This document shows, one piece after another, positions 1 to 12,611 of a DNA stretch of 64,000 nt. How positions within the stretch are numbered: the stretch's first letter is position 1; the number at the start of each line of letters is the position of its first letter. The stretch is from Nissolia schottii (taxonomy: Eukaryota; Streptophyta; Magnoliopsida; Fabales; Fabaceae): NCBI GenBank assembly GCA_003254905.1, contig QANU01077392.1:340313-404312 (forward strand), in the 5' to 3' direction. The position numbers and the translations under genes were made by a program. Under the pieces are notes generated by a model, which did not search any database, was not told the DNA's origin, and saw nothing but the letters and a program-made list of their open reading frames with translations.

Positions 1-304
1 CTGGGGAGAAAATTAATTGTTAGATGTTTTATATTGAACAAATTTCATAATATGTGCCATTCTTTTCTCTTATCAACAGTTGAAATTGTGAACTTTGCTT
101 GAAATTCCTTTCCTTAATAGGTTGATTGAAATTCTGGTTCTGATGATTGTATGGGCACAGCATGAAAGATTTTTTTTTTTTACTATTTATTAATTTTTTT
201 TCAAAACTGATTATCATCCTAATATCTCGGTACATACTATGTTTTACATTTCACTTCTTCATCTCTGGTGTTTCTTTAACTTCTGATGTGTTCGCGGTGC
301 CACT

Positions 305-1657
305 GATGAACCTTTTGAGGGATCTGATGACTTTTCTGGTATGGCTTGAATGCCCTTTTTTTTCTTGAACTTGTTATTGATTTATGATTGAGTTGGTTGC
401 TCAGCCTCAAACATTGTTCCATTTTGTTTGATTTGGACAGAGAGTGATGATGAACATCCAGTGATTGGCCAAGATAATGGTAAATGCTTATCCTTAATCT
501 GAAACTTGTATTTAGTTGTGCATACTAGTACATAAGTAACCGACAATTATCTTATTTTAGGAAAACCTGCGACAGAAGCTGGAAAGGCAAAGGTTCCTGA
601 ATCTAAAAAAGCTGTTGCTGGGGCACCAGCAAAACAAGTCAAGATTGTTGATCCGAAGAAGGTTGAAGAGGATGACTCTGATGATGAATCTGATGATGAT
701 TTTGAGTCTGACAATGATGATGAGTCTGGAAGTCCTGATGAGGTAATTTAGCCACTTTGGGTTCAACTTACGCTTTGTTGGAATTTATTCTTCTGTATAT
801 TTGATGTCTTGAAGCATTTTCTGTAATCTAATAAGCTCAGAAGGATGAAATGAGGTGCTTGTGCAAATTATTTTTCTGTAGTAAAACATTGCTTTTGGTC
901 TTGAATATGAGGAATCTCTTGATTTTGCTAACTGGTGTATTGTTTTTGTGGGAACAAACTAACACTGCATGATTGATCATTATAGATGGATGCTGATAGT
1001 GACGAGGATAGCGAGAGTGATGAAGATGAAGAGACCCCTGCTAAGAAGGTATTGATATTATAGCAGTTGTGTACTGATTGCTTTTTCATTTTATCATATA
1101 ATGTCTTATGGTTATGGATTTGATAAGTAGACATCATGAGCTAAAAACATGATATTATGTTTTTTGAAGGTCGATCAGGGCAAGAAGAGACCTAATGAGT
1201 CTGCATCGAAAACCCCAGTTTCTACCAAGAAAGTGAAAAATGCCACTCCTGAAAAGACTGGTGAGGCTATTATCTAAACGTTGCTTTAAAATTTATATTA
1301 GTTTTCTCCTCAGTTCTTCCCTTTTTATCCATAGATGTTGATATGCTTTGGACATTGGTGTGTTGTTGAGAAATGCGTAGCAAATCATATATTATTGTTT
1401 AAAATTATATTAGTTTTCTCCTCAGATCTTCCATATATGTTTTTATATTGAGCTCATACTAGACCCGCACTTAGCAAATCATACATTTTATATTATTGGT
1501 CATTAATTTTGTTTATAATGTAGATGGCAAGAAAAATGCACATATAGCAACTCCTCACCCCATGAAGAAGGGTGGAAAGACTCCCAACAGCGCCGGAAAG
1601 GGCAAGAGTCCCAATTCTGGTGGACAGCACAAGAAGTCTAAGCATGGTGCTAAGTGA
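305..1657 (+). CDS. HDT: HD2-type histone deacetylase, 3' portion of gene
   Basis: Plant-specific HD2 (HDT) nucleolar histone deacetylase. The N-terminal catalytic exons lie before the window. Visible exons in consistent phase are about 305-338, 441-479, 561-742, 986-1048, 1170-1260 and 1524-1657, all with GT/AG introns except the entry into the first (see findings). The product reads DEPFEGSDDFS, then ESDDEHPVIGQ, a Lys/Ala segment, a long Asp/Glu/Ser acidic region (EEDDSDDESDDDFESD; MDADSDEDSESDEDEE), then a basic Lys/Pro/Ser tail with TPHPMKKGGKTP and the end QHKKSKHGAK. Acidic stretch followed by basic tail is the HD2 pattern. The usual C-terminal C2H2 finger is missing, although its last residues seem to remain. 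About 180 residues are visible. An acidic nucleolar histone chaperone is the main alternative; the tail motifs favour HD2. Confidence 0.85.
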
Positions 1658-4600
1658 TATTGCATTTGGTACTTTATTTCTGTAGTAAAATTTTCCTTGT
1701 CATTGAGTATGGTAAAGAACATTCGATAATTTTTTCTTGGTCGAAGGGTTAAGGCGAATGCGTGGGTGGTTTGGAAATTTTGTTACTTTTATTTGACATT
1801 TGCAGATCTCTTGGTTTCGAAGTTTTGTAACTTATAATTGACATTGCTGGGATCTGACATGTGTCATAACCAAATTTTGAGGATTTCGAGATATACTTGC
1901 AATTGGTATTTGGTTAAAAAAAAATATAATTTTAAGCGAATGGTTATATGTGCGCAACTTGTTGGTAATCGTGAAATCTATTTATTGGAACTTTCGTGGT
2001 GTTGAGAATTTACTTGGTTTCAGCATTTTTTTACTTTACATGAGGCATACCAAACTCGACACTATGCCTCATTGAAACGAAGTTGATGTGCATAGAACAC
2101 TCACTTGAAATTGAAGATGATTTTGGTTGTTCTTTGAAAGGCAAAGAGATTTTTGTTATCATTTTTGGATTGATTTAGAAAAGTATTTTCAAAATAAAAA
2201 GTATAATACGATTTATTTTGAAAAGAAAATGATGTTATTTTTTTTCTTAAATTTTAATTGTATAACTTTTTAAAAGTATTTCTAGTAATTTTTTTATTTT
2301 AACTTTTTTAAAAAAAATGAAACATCGTAAATTTTTTTAAGAAATATATTTTAACTTGTTTCTTTTGTTTTCTTTAAGCAATTTTTTTTTTGTAAGTTAT
2401 ATCTGAACTTTTGGTTTTTTTATTATAAAAAAGGTAACCTTTTCTTTAAGCCAATTTTTTTTTTGTGTGTCAACAAAGTCAATTAAAATGGGTCTGAATG
2501 GGTCAATGGATATTCATCAAGTAACTCACTTAAGCAATTGTGAGTATTATTTTAACGGAGAAGAAAAAAAAGTTAGATGATTAAATTTAAAATTCTCAAG
2601 TACAATTAAATTTACCCACTCTTTTATTTTATTTTTTTAAAAATGAAACTCACACTCGTCCTTTGGAGATGTTTGACAACTAGCAAAACGCGAATAGCTA
2701 GGTGCAATTAGACATGATTTTATAAATAAATGTGTTTGATTACAATTTAAGAATTGATTTTGAAAAAAAAAACTAATTTTAAACCAGTTTTTATCTTATC
2801 TAATTGTTTTCCCCCTTTTCCATCAATTTGCCTTTTAGTTTTCAACAATTCACTCTTAAATTCTAACCAAAATTTTAGGTTCAAGATTCATTCTGTTTTA
2901 ATTTAAAATTTCTTCTCTTATCTTTTTTTAAGCATGGATATGTGCTGGAGGTTGTCGTATCTGTGTAAGATATGCAGAGACGTGGATATGTGCGCTGGCA
3001 TTAGAACAAAGGATATTAATTTTATTTTTTAATAAAAATAGTACATTGAGATAATTTGTTTAATTTTACGTGAATTACATCTATTTTTTGTCTGTAATTT
3101 GTCAATTTTTATTTATAGTATATTATTTTATGTTTTATTATACAACGTATCCTAGCCGTATCGTATCCTATATTTTTAAGAAAATGTTATATCCCTATAT
3201 CCGTGTTATGTCATATTTGCATCGTCTTGTCGTTCCCATGCTTCATAGCTTATCTCGCATACTCAGCTCATCAGATTCTATCTTTGTTTTCCACTTTGCT
3301 TTGTTATCTCCATTGTCGAACAATGAACGAAGACACAAATGTTTTAGGTAAGTAAAATAATTTATCTTGTTACTATTTATAGATTTGAAGATGCTTAATT
3401 ATTTGTAGATTTGTGGTGAAATTGAGTTTGCAATAAAGGTGCTTGATAAAATGTTTGATCTATGAGATATTACTTTGAATCATCGAAGTCACTTTATTTT
3501 TTTTTAATATAATTTGTTTTCGTCGCCATAAGAAAGAGATATTATTAGCTTGATAAAAGAATACTTTTTTTTTTTCCTTTAGGCGTTAATCTTGTTATTA
3601 ATTCTTATTATTTTGGTGATAAACTATACAATACATATAACACAATCTTTTGTGGGAAGAAAGACCACTTAACTTGTGTATTATACTTTTTATCAACTAT
3701 AGTTAGATTTTTTTTTCAAGGTTTTATAAGTTACTAAAATATTGGATTTGATAATTTAAATTTCGATAATTTATTATTATTTTATATGAATTTATTTTGT
3801 TAAAATTTATTAATTTGTTTGATTATTTTAACATAATAAATATTGATAATATGATATTTTAAAACTAATTTTAAGTTATTTTTAAACAAAATATTGTTTA
3901 ATAAAAAAATTAGTTCTTTTTTATTCAATTCATAAAATTAATCATGCTTTGTACCATATTAACTTGATTTTTAAAGTTATCAAACACAATCTTAATCTCC
4001 TTACTCAAACAATTGCCCTGGAAGGAGAAAATGTAAAATAAACAGGTTGCGGGATGAGAAAGAAAACTAGTATTTATCCTCGTCATTTCGCATATTTATT
4101 TTTGATCTCATACTTTTTTATTTGATTTTTTTTATTTAATAATAAGACATATTCAAGCCTTAAAATAAAAATAGTTAATAAAGAAATATATATTGAATAA
4201 ATGAGAAACAGAAGAATGATATAGCTTTATTCTGATAGAGCTTGGAGTCAACATGGAGGGAGTAATCCTGATTCTTACAGAGCTTTATCAAAAGGTAAGA
4301 ATCTCGAGTTTTGGTATACTTGGGGTCGAATGGTTGTACTTAATTGCCAAATCCACATAATCAACAAACCTTGTTGTTAGCCTTTGTTCTTAAGAATCAA
4401 GTGAAGAGTTGTCAATTGGCTAAGTTTATAAGATGAAATAGTTTGAAACCTATTTTTTGTACATGAGAGATCAAACTATCAATGTGACTTAAAAATATAG
4501 CAGAGATGGGATACTTTTGAAATCTCATCGTTATTATGACATTCAATTACATGAGGTAAATGTTAAAACAAAATTTCATGAATACCTTGTTATACGTAGA

Positions 4601-5275
4601 GGGGTGTGAGAAAATATTAAATTCCATAGAAATGTAAAGGAAACATGGTAAAGAAAGGCTACAAATAAAAATTGTAAAGGAAAACTTGTAAATGACGTGG
4701 TGCAGAAAAGTAGTTAAAATGTGATGATATGCTCTTATTTGTAGTCGTAGTTCATGTTGTGTGGTGGCTCGTGCCACTTGCTTAATGTTGAGTGGTCTTC
4801 GACAATCAATGTTGTTCATCATCTTCTTGTATTACGGTATTTATAATAGAGGGAGAGTTGATCCTTTTTTTTTTCCATTACTCTAGATAATCACTTCATT
4901 AATGTGCCATAATAATAAATGGGAATTAAGAGTGTCTCTTTTCTATTTAAGGAAAGGAAACCTATATATTTTTTAATTTTAACAAAAAAATAAATTAACG
5001 TATTTATAAAATATTTTATTTTTAATATTTAGTATTATGCAATTTTTTAATTAGATAAAAATATAAAATTAATTCAAAAAATATTTTTTGTTCCCACCAA
5101 TTTTGTATTAGCCACGATTAATGGTAGCTAAATTTAATATTTTGAATATTTTTATTTAAAATCAATTATAAGAAAACTAATTACATGGAGAATTTAAAAT
5201 TCCTTTTGAAATCTAATCATTTTCTGCTTTTTTTTTAATATATAAATAAAAATGATGGCAATTTGGTGTTGTGAA
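1658..5275. other. AT-rich intergenic DNA
   Basis: The first 200-300 bases are probably the HD2 3' UTR. The rest is AT-rich DNA with many T and A runs. Short open frames here have no splice support, codon character or recognisable motif. I see no gene. Confidence 0.6.
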
Positions 5276-6175
5276 AAGCTAATTTGTTTGAGAGAAGTCG
5301 CTGTTGAGAAGGATTTGTGGAGCTTGGGATACGGGTCAAGTCCCTAGCCCTCGTCCCTCCTCCCCCATCACTTTGTGTTAGAAACTGGGACCAATTTTCA
5401 CCACGTTGCAGTTGCTCTTACAGACATGACATCGTGCTGACAAAATCTAGCGGGACCAGGGATTTCTACAATGGAAAAGGCCAAGTCTCCGATCAGAGGC
5501 TCTTCTCAAGCCAATAGAGCATGGCATGTATTGAATACTTTTTTATAAAAAAAATATAATCATATAAATATTACATTTTATTTTTTGAGGAAACATAACA
5601 GGGAGAAGAACATTTTGATCCATATTTATTTTTAATGATATAAAAACTTACTTGTTTATGAAAAAGTATTAGCAGGACCCAAAGAGGAACCGCTGGTCTT
5701 TCTCTAGTAACTGCCATGCCAGCTAACAGGTCCTCGACACACCTTGGTAGTGGCTTGAAGCACTTGTCAAATATGCTCTTGTTCTCTGGGAGGAAAGCTT
5801 TTAAGGAATGAGTTGCATGTCTCTGCCGAGATTACTACTGCTCTTGACATATTTACGACAGGAATGTGAAGGGGCGGGGCCCTCCACAATCCACTATCCC
5901 AAGTATGTGCTTCATTCATAAGTGGGGACTCAACCAAATGAACTTAATTGTAGAAACTATGCCAACCTTGTGACTCCTTCCATCAACTGCATCACCTCAA
6001 TGGCATTGCTCCATCCATACTCTTTTCTGCATCAACTGCCCTCGGCTTGCTTATGCCTAAGTTTAGCCGGTAAAGGGATGGTTTATTCATTCTTCATGAA
6101 TCCAACAAGTAATTTCTTCTTTTGGCCCGGAAAATAGTCATTCTGAATCTTCTATAATGTTCAACCAAATCCTAT
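5276..6175. other. GC-richer block without recognisable gene
   Basis: Two stretches (about 5276-5520 and 5672-6175) are clearly GC-richer and less homopolymeric than the flanks, for example GGGGCGGGGCCC near 5873. They are separated and bounded by AT-rich DNA. No protein family is recognisable on either strand. The texture resembles non-coding plant mitochondrial DNA, so an organellar insertion is possible, but this is only an impression. Confidence 0.3.
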
Positions 6176-6789
6176 TATTCTTTGCTACCACTAGTTATTT
6201 GGCTCAGACCACCTACACAACATTATTTTAATCTTTACCGTCCATTCAACAAAACTAATTCGTTAGATAGATTTGTTACGCAACGTCACCCACCCAACAG
6301 GGATCGTCTACATTCATATCAATTTATGGATGGCACGACATTTTCGTTTATTTTAAAAAAACAAAATTAAATAACTTAAATTGATTAACAATCACTTTTT
6401 TTTTTTAATTTTTTATGTAATGCACGGACCACGTCATCTTAATTAAAGAACTTTAATTCACTTTGATAGTGCAAATTTTGCACAGTTGTTTATTTCTTTT
6501 CTCAAATGTTTCCTAACGTTTAGGGTTTAGAGCTTATGTCATGTCAAAAACATGATTAAATCCTCCAAAATCTTTCATTTCCTCATCTTAAAGAAATCTT
6601 AGTTCCAGCCACACTCAACAACTGTTTAAAGAAAAACAACGGGAAAAACAGTGTAGCAAAACAAATGAAGCGGGGCAAGTAGCATAAGCATTCAACACCT
6701 ACTGGATTTGAGACGTTTAAATATCCTCACAAAGTAAATATACAATCTTAACATACAAATAAAGCCTCCAATTTTCGTCTAATACATAT

Positions 6790-7901
6790 CCTCAAAAGCT
6801 AGAAACTAAAAAGAGAAAATGCGAAATAAAGCCGCCTCCGACATGCCAGAAGACCACACCTACAAATTGATCCTAAGAAGATTGCTTCGGCAGCCGTAGT
6901 CGCTTTTGAAGATCACCGAAACAGTAACCTGGGTTAAACATCCCCTGCCAGTGCGCACCCCAAACAAGACCTGTACACAAATTCCATGGTAAACTGCAAT
7001 TAAATCAATGGCTCTTATAAGCAAAGGATACCTGAACCTGCAAAACTAGTAGATAATGTAAGATAACGACTTTTTCAAATTGGCAAAAGGGTAAAATAAA
7101 GCTTATAAACAAAAAAAACCATACAGAACCATTGAAATTGGTCGTTCACTAGCCTTCATGTATGATGGTGATCAGTGCCCCTGACTGTAAAAAATAAAAC
7201 ATTCATGCACGTGCAAATCAACCATAGTAAAATGCATACATGATCAACTGAATGGTGATGACTAGCCAGTTTGGAAACCTGACACAGTTTCTTGGTGAAA
7301 GAGGTCAAGGTAGAAAACAAAATTATGTCTTAAGTTGTATGTGACAAGGGCCAACCTTTTTCAGGATAGTTAGACAGGAAAGGACCATTGCTCAACTGCT
7401 CATGGGTATGGACAAGCAAGGCAACTCTAAACACATTCAATGGACAGGAATGACAAAAGGGGAAAATAATTGAGAAGAAAAATTGCTGTGAACTTGCATT
7501 CTGTTGGCTAGAGTATTGAAAAAAATGTTCAGTCAGACAAGGGAGAAAAAGGGAAATCTTTTCCCATCACTTCTTGCAGATGTTGTGACATGCAAGTGGA
7601 AATAACAGCTTTGAAATTAAAGGAGGGAAACGTTTATGGGAAAACTAGCATCAAGTGCAATAAGCAATCACATGCAATCAAGCATCATTTATGCAAAAAT
7701 GAAAAGGGGGGTGGGGAAGGAGAATGAAACACATTCCATATCACAGAACAGTGCACCTGTACCACCTGCACAGTGGAAAATGGGTGGTAAGCTATATTTA
7801 TTTTGTGGGTGGTCTACTTTGGAATTAAAACATCTTTCCTAGGGCAACGGTATACGCAGAAAAGAAAGAGAAAAGACACAAACCAGAATAACATCAAAGG
7901 A
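6790..7901 (-). other. Probable 3' UTR of the U2AF35 gene, possibly spliced
   Basis: Downstream of the U2AF35 stop on the minus strand are acceptor-like sites in good context: a T-rich tract ending TTTTTTACAG near 7184, TTTTGCAG near 7031, and TGTACAG near 6969. The last precedes a GC-richer segment at about 6830-6968. This would fit a 3' UTR with one or more introns. The model is inferred from splice-like signals only; there is no transcript evidence. Confidence 0.35.
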
Positions 7902-9645
7902 TCAGTATCCATATCCTCCATCCCAAGGTTGCTGCTCTTGCTCGTGATGCTCATTACCATTTAGCATGTGCCCGTTGTTACCGTCATTGTTTTCCTCTGT
8001 ATTAACCTTAGTTGGATTTTCTCGCTCTTCCTTCTCCCTGTTCCATTGCTCAATTCTGGCACGCCTCTCTTCACTGGCATCTCTGACTGGACTCTGCTTC
8101 CTCCTTCCTCCGGGGCTTCGACTGCGGCTTCTACCTCTCCTGTGTGCAGGGCTATTGCTCCTGTGTTTCCTGCTACGACTCTCATGATAGTGGTCCCTCT
8201 CATCATACTTCCTGCTATGGCTACGATGAGACCGATCTTCATGGCTGCGATGCCTGTAAGGACTCCTGCTCCTGCTTCTGCTGTGCCTGCTGTGGTGGTG
8301 CCTCCCAAACAATTGGCGCCTCAATTCCCTGCAGGAAACCAAACAATGGAAGACTTTAAGCTTCGAGTTGGATGCATAAATCTACATACTCAAGAATTAA
8401 CATTAACATCATGAATGTCAGAAAAAAATGAAAACTTCACCTGCTGATTCTTTTCAAGTGCATAAAGTTGCAATATCCACCACGGTTGCAAGTATTCTCC
8501 TCATACTGCCTGCAAGTGGCCTCACGGAAGTCTGTCACGGGAGAGAAGTCCACAATAATTGGCCGGCCTGCACACACCCAAAAAGAGTTAATGGTCAAAC
8601 AGATGCAGTTCCAGATACTTTACTATCACAACGTAGAGGATAAGGTCACATAATTCGACACCGCCAACCCTATACTTGTCACAACCAAGAAACACGGCTA
8701 ACAAAGTTAGCCGTTTCATTTCTCACATGTATTTTCACAAATAATATCACTTTATTGGCAGAGTTTTCATGTCTCAACATCATCCATCCAATCTCAAATT
8801 AAAAAAATAGCAAACAGAAAAGAAACAAGGTAACATTTTCATAATCATTAACCGACACATACCAAACGAAATGTAATGGTCAAAACATTTATCAGAAACA
8901 AGCGCAACATTAACACCGACTAACATTGCGTAAACATGAACATAACGCACGAAAAAGTTCACCACAACTATTACCACCATACCTAAACCAACCAGCATAA
9001 ATAAGCAAAGGAAGAACATCATCAAACAGAACACAGATCAGGTGAATCAAAACAACTAACCAGCATAAAACCTTCCAGTAAGGTTCCTGAGGGCATTAGC
9101 AGCATGCTCTTCCTCCCTGAACTGAACATAAACATTACCCACCTGACAACAAATTCCAAAAAAAAGAACAAAGGAAAAAAAAGCCTCAAATCATCAGAAT
9201 CTAATAAAACCCTTCAAAACAATTTCAGCAGTTGAGTTTCCCCTATCTTCAAATCAGCTCAGTAATAAAAGCAACAAAAGTTAAGAAGAAACAGAAAAGA
9301 ATAGAAACGAGGGATAGTTACCATGTGATCGGCGAGGTTATCGCAGACGTTGAGGCTCTCGATGTCGCCGTACTTGCTGAGCTCGTCGAAGAGGTCCTCG
9401 TAGAACTCTTCGAAGTGGTCCTGAATCTTCCTGGGGTCGATGGGCTGGCCGTTGGGGTCGACGCCGGGGGTTATCATGTCGGGCCTCTGGTACATGTTGG
9501 AGAGGAGGAGGGTCGGGCTTATGCTGGGCTTCGTGTGGAGCCTGGAGCATCGGTCGCCGTGCCTGCAGGCCCCGATCTTGAAGTAGAACGGGCAGTTCAC
9601 CCTGTCCTTCTCCGTCCCGAATATCGAAGCCAGGTGCTCCGCCAT
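7902..9645 (-). CDS. U2AF35: Splicing factor U2AF 35 kDa subunit
   Basis: Small subunit of the nuclear U2AF heterodimer, which binds the AG of the 3' splice site with U2AF65. Four coding exons: 9322-9645, 9061-9142, 8441-8567 and 7902-8328, all GT/AG, giving 319 residues. Residues 18-37 form a first CCCH zinc finger (C18, C27, C33, H37). About 45-145 is the U2AF-homology RRM-like domain ([16 protein letters not shown]). Residues 154-172 form the second CCCH finger (C154, C162, C168, H172). The C-terminus is an Arg/Ser domain ([16 protein letters not shown]) ending in DGGYGY. The start [10 protein letters not shown] is the conserved family start. A telobox-like AAACCCTAGA lies in the upstream leader (minus strand, near 9700), common in plant housekeeping genes. 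I see no break. Confidence 0.96.
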
Positions 9646-9764
9646 TGCAATTGATGCTACCTACACGATAGAACGATTCCAAGATTTTGGATCTAGGGTT
9701 TTCAAAATCGAGAGCCTCTGTTTCCTGTGCGTTCTAGAGAGTTCCACCAATCGTTTTATCGTCA

Positions 9765-9847
9765 GCTGGTTTGCCCGACAGGTTAAGGAGGAAGACTTAA
9801 TATCTTCTGCACACAAGGGCGCGTCGGTTCGAACCCCACGCCCAGCA
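9765..9847 (+). tRNA. tRNA-Leu(UAA)-like gene, probably decayed
   Basis: The sequence folds as a class II tRNA. The acceptor strands are GCTGGTT and GCCCAGC plus A. The D-loop has GG at 9781-9782. The anticodon arm is GAAGA-CTTAATA-TCTTC with anticodon TAA. There is a long variable arm, and the T-loop GGTTCGAACCC matches a Pol III B box. A T-run follows at about 9855-9861. Against function, I count one mismatch each in the acceptor (T6/C67), D (C11/A24) and T stems, plus one in the variable arm. It lies about 120 bp upstream of the U2AF35 start on the opposite strand. It is either a weak tRNA gene or, more likely, a recent pseudogene. Confidence 0.7.
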
Positions 9848-12015
9848 TTTTCTATTTTTTTAATATATATATCAATGTATTTTAACATTATTAGGCATTT
9901 CCACCCCTACTGTCCTTTGAATGAAATGACAAAAACATTACAACAAAAGATATGCGACCAGCACACCCACCGCTTTATCATGTTCTTTGTGCAATTTACC
10001 TTCGACCATTTGAGTCTTTCCCTTTCAAGCCTTTGTTTCTGTAGTTCCATCTATGTCTAACCATGGATCTCGTTAGAACTAGGGACTTGGCGATTGCAAA
10101 ATAGCCCAATTTTATCATTAGCTTGCTAGCCCAATGGGCCAAGTGTAATGCCCTCTTACAACACATGTTTTTCCTTTTTTCTTCTATACATCAGAGCGCA
10201 AAAAAGAAGAGGCAGCGTCATGAGATACTCCGCACGTAACAAATTCGGAACTGCTTGAGGCAGATGCTCAATATTACAAAAACTCTTCTATAATGGGCCA
10301 CTCTAACCAAAAAATCAGCACAAAACTTTGTCTCGCAAAAGACATGAACAATCTGCACTTGCCAATCACACAACCACCACTCTCAGACATCCGCAATCAC
10401 ATTACAAAAAAAGTTCCAACACTTGTTAACCAAACAGAAAACAAGAGTAGACTTTAACTGATGAATATTGCATTACACAGCATGAATATGGTGAAAGGAA
10501 ATTAAGTTTCAGAGGGGGAAAAAAATTATAAAAAGGATAGAAATATATTTAATTTCTATAACTTTTATGTCTTTAATTCTCTTTGTATAACTAAACATGA
10601 CTAATTTTGATATTGAAATATTCTTTCCCTTTAAATTGATGCTAAAATTAAGCTAAAACTACTCCTAGGCTAAAATTAATAAAATCTAAAAGACTAAAAT
10701 ATTTCTCCTCTACTTGTATTCTATAAAAGGGCAACATTTATAACATGACATAGGTCTACTTAAATCTTCTAAAAATTTTCTCCCCTTAACATATGTCATC
10801 ATCTCGCACACATACTTTATTAATGACACCTACCCTATTAAAATATTCTTATAAATATTCTTACTATCAAAAATCTTGATATTATTTACCCATAACATAG
10901 ATATTGTTTATAAAGCAACATTGCTAAGAAAGAGTTTTACCCATGAAATAGCTATCGTAGTAATGAAATTATCATAGTAATATTATAGCTCATGGTTTGA
11001 TAATATTGAAAAAAATCAATCCTTTCTTTGATGCTCAATTAGATCCCCTGCACCCTGCAAGCAATAAATCAAAATTCAGAGCCATTATTATGTAAGTATC
11101 AAAATGCTCATAACTCGGTTATTAGCAACTAGAAAGCGCCATTATAGGGGACTACTAGTGTTAGATATTGCTTTGACCATTGTTTTATATCAGCAAATCA
11201 AGTCCTTCTTTCAGAAGAATCTTACCTTGAAAGTTTCTATCACATGAAGAGGATAACCACTGTTACAATTTTACCACTAATAGCAAAAAATTATTTAGGC
11301 CCTTCCAATCATCTAAAGAAACTTAATTTGATGGCACCCACCTTATTATATTAACCTAAAAAAATATTTGTGAATTAAAGTATCTCTTCTATACTCGGGA
11401 TTAGGATTGCATGTGCGAACAAATATTTTTCTAATAAAACTAGACAGAAAATTAAAACCATAGAAAAATAGGAAACACTTTAGCTTGAAGTAATCAAAAC
11501 AACAATTCATGATTCTTGCCATCAAGGCATGAGAAGAAACATGAGAGTGTTCCAAAAAAGGATACTTTGTTTCTCTTAATCTTTTGATGAAACTCAAAAG
11601 AGGGTACTTTGCTGTCACTAAAAATTAAGAGTATCATGCATAAAAAAAAAGTGGGTGATATGTGAAGCAAGCTTGTGATGGAGTTATGATTGAGCCTTTT
11701 GCATTGAGACAATTGGATCGAGAATACTGGCTTGTGATGGATAAGAAATCATATTTGATAGTGTGGTTTAGAGAACACAACAAACAGCACATGGGCTACT
11801 TCATGTGATCTCTTATCCTATTGTTCACTTTTGAAAGACATGGAAACTATGAAAATAAATTGAAATATGTGGTCCCCCCAAGGTTTTCCCTCGCAATAAG
11901 ACATCTATTAATTACAGAGGAAAAGAGAAAAATTAAAAAGGACCCATTTTTTAACTACTGAAAATTACTAGATTTGAGGACTTGTGAAATTTTGCAATTA
12001 TTTGTTTTACAAAAA
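9848..12015. other. Intergenic, no gene seen
   Basis: Moderately AT-rich DNA between the tRNA-like sequence and the first MITE. Open frames are short and unlike known proteins. No RNA gene was recognised. Confidence 0.6.
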
Positions 12016-12230
12016 TGCTATATGAACACTCAATTTCATACATCCATACATACACTATTAATAATGCACAAACTTTATTTTCACAAGTGCACAAACGTTA
12101 CAAACTTGTAAATGATACTCTCAATTATACTTAATTAAGTGCACAAACATTACATGAGTTAAAACACAAACTTTATGTATATAAGTACGAAGTGTATGTA
12201 TGGTGTATAGTTTTTAGTGTACGTATAGCA
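12016..12230 (+). mobile_element. MITE, copy 1 of a family
   Basis: The ends are imperfect inverted repeats: TGCTATATGAACACT at the left and AGTGTACGTATAGCA at the right. The body shows repeated ACAAAC-type motifs. The whole unit matches, in inverted orientation and along its length, the sequence at 47550-47764. About 215 bp, non-coding. Confidence 0.65.
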
Positions 12231-12521
12231 GAACTCTTTGTTTTATTGTCGGAATATGGTGATACAACACAATAGTAAAGTTGTTACTTTGTCTTGCGAT
12301 TCGTTCAAAACTTAAAAACACTAATTCCACTTACTTTGTGCACCTAGCTATCATATATTGAATAAAGTTAATGATATCCACTTTTATTATGAGTGTATTT
12401 AAAAATAAGATGTTAAATTTATGTTTATATAAAAAATTTCTTACTTTGCAATTCTTGAAAAAGTTGTTATTTACTCTGAGCTCTCACTTCCCATAAGTAA
12501 TATAGTCACAGAAGCAGCACA

Positions 12522-12611
12522 AGATTGCATATAAGGTAAATAAAATTTCATTCCTCGGGGAAACAAAGATTGCATACAAGGTAAATAAAATTTCATTCCT
12601 CGGGGAAACAA
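12522..12611. repeat. 45-bp tandem duplication
   Basis: Two adjacent 45-bp copies (12522-12566 and 12567-12611), nearly identical, each containing TTCATTCCTCGGGGAAACAA. It lies 3' of the CSLA gene. Confidence 0.9.

Noticed and set aside
6514..6530. TTTAGGGTTTAG as interstitial telomere repeat
   Set aside because: Only about one and a half units; better seen as a telobox-like motif or chance.
7961..8414. Overlapping open frames on both strands over the U2AF35 last exon
   Set aside because: They are shadows of the Arg/Ser-rich coding sequence; the minus-strand exon is supported by splice sites and protein family.
9232..9682. Frames opposite or out of phase with U2AF35 exon 1
   Set aside because: Shadow frames of a GC-rich coding exon.
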